Positions 5,705-5,880 of a DNA stretch of 5,880 nt are shown in pieces; the stretch's first letter is position 1; every line of letters begins with the position of its first letter. The stretch covers positions 6,813 through 12,692 of the forward strand of contig DLXW01000189.1 of the NCBI GenBank assembly GCA_003448685.1, read 5' to 3'. A model generated the notes under the pieces. It saw only the letters and a list, made by a program, of their open reading frames with translations, searched no databases and was not told where the DNA came from. A program made the position numbers and the translations under genes. The stretch comes from Cyanothece sp. UBA12306. GTDB taxonomy: Bacteria > Cyanobacteriota > Cyanobacteriia > Cyanobacteriales > Microcystaceae.

Positions 5705-5880
5705 TTATTCAAAATCTGGAAAAAGACTAGGGGTTTGGTTCTGCTTATTTTTTTTTTGAGATAAAGTTTTGAAAAGATTAGGATCTTCTAGTCTTTTTTG
5801 AGCCAAGTCTATATAATCTTGTGCTATTTCAATTCCTATATAATTACGTCCTAAAAAACTAGCAGCAAATGCGGTGGTTC
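5705..5880 (-). CDS. DNA methyltransferase, C-terminal end (N4/N6, beta class; partial)
   Basis: The last 57 codons are visible and the 5' part lies beyond the window. They begin TTAFAASFLGRNYIGIEI, the end of the S-adenosylmethionine-binding motif I (usually FxGSGTT) followed by motif II. They continue as a helix, AQDYIDLAQKRL, and a short polar tail ending LFPDFE. Motif I at the C-terminus is typical of beta-class N4-cytosine or N6-adenine enzymes (N6_N4_Mtase family). Its position 16 bp upstream of an MvaI/BcnI-type nuclease suggests it protects the same site, probably as N4-methylcytosine like M.MvaI; this is inferred. A run of ten A residues (coding strand, 5748-5757) lies in the tail. 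The methyltransferase stop is not disturbed. Confidence 0.85.
   Translation of the reverse strand, partial: TTAFAASFLGRNYIGIEIAQDYIDLAQKRLEDPNLFKTLSQKKNKQNQTPSLFPDFE
5748..5757 (-). repeat. A10 homopolymer in the methyltransferase tail
   Basis: Ten consecutive T on the plus strand encode part of a Lys/Asn/Gln-rich tail of the methyltransferase. Such tracts are prone to slippage. Loss of one A would bypass the stop at 5705 and continue in the frame of the endonuclease ATG. Confidence 0.6.

Noticed and set aside
1..5880. CRISPR array, tRNA, rRNA or insertion sequence.
   Set aside because: No regularly spaced repeats, cloverleaf-like sequence, rRNA segment or transposase coding was seen on either strand.

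Overview
The window looks like a cyanobacterial chromosome. Two perfect HIP1 octamers (GCGATCGC, at 382-389 and 1383-1390) lie inside genes, the first gene is a Tab2/Atab2-type protein of oxygenic phototrophs, and base composition is moderately AT-rich. A unicellular cyanobacterium of the Cyanothece/Crocosphaera/Microcystis kind fits, but the genus cannot be decided from this window.

Layout. Positions 1-189 are non-coding as far as I can see. At 190-1065 (+) is the Tab2-like RNA-binding protein, whose relatives support photosystem translation and assembly. From 1185 to 3904 (+) come three envelope or exopolysaccharide genes: a monotopic phosphoglycosyl transferase that would load the first sugar phosphate on a polyprenyl carrier, a membrane-linked family 2 glycosyltransferase with a GTG start, and a WecG/TagA/CpsF glycosyltransferase. 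Together they read as initiation and elongation steps of a lipid-linked glycan. No polymerase, flippase or exporter is in view, and the 131-bp gap before the third gene suggests separate control. At 3908-4783 (-) an alpha/beta hydrolase with a complete catalytic triad converges on the WecG-type gene, with 3 bp between the two stop codons.

From about 4899 to the right edge (-) the DNA becomes visibly more AT-rich and holds a restriction-modification pair. The last 57 residues of a beta-class N4/N6 DNA methyltransferase (5705-5880, cut by the window edge) are followed 16 bp later by an MvaI/BcnI-family restriction endonuclease. The endonuclease is split. An ATG at 5686-5688 opens 17 codons that match the expected N-terminus, then a shift of one base within 5635-5657 is needed to enter the long frame ending at 4899. 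Reading only the long frame from its TTG (5541-5543) would drop about 48 residues, including a conserved LEDLL segment. Repairing the shift gives a 262-residue protein of normal family size. The likely picture is an active or protective methyltransferase beside a recently inactivated nuclease, unless the shift is a sequencing error.

The other notable signal is regulatory DNA before the WecG-type gene: stacked palindromes, repeated TTATACA motifs (one 10-mer shared with the region before the phosphoglycosyl transferase gene), and a perfect 9-bp hairpin that pairs with the annotated ATG.
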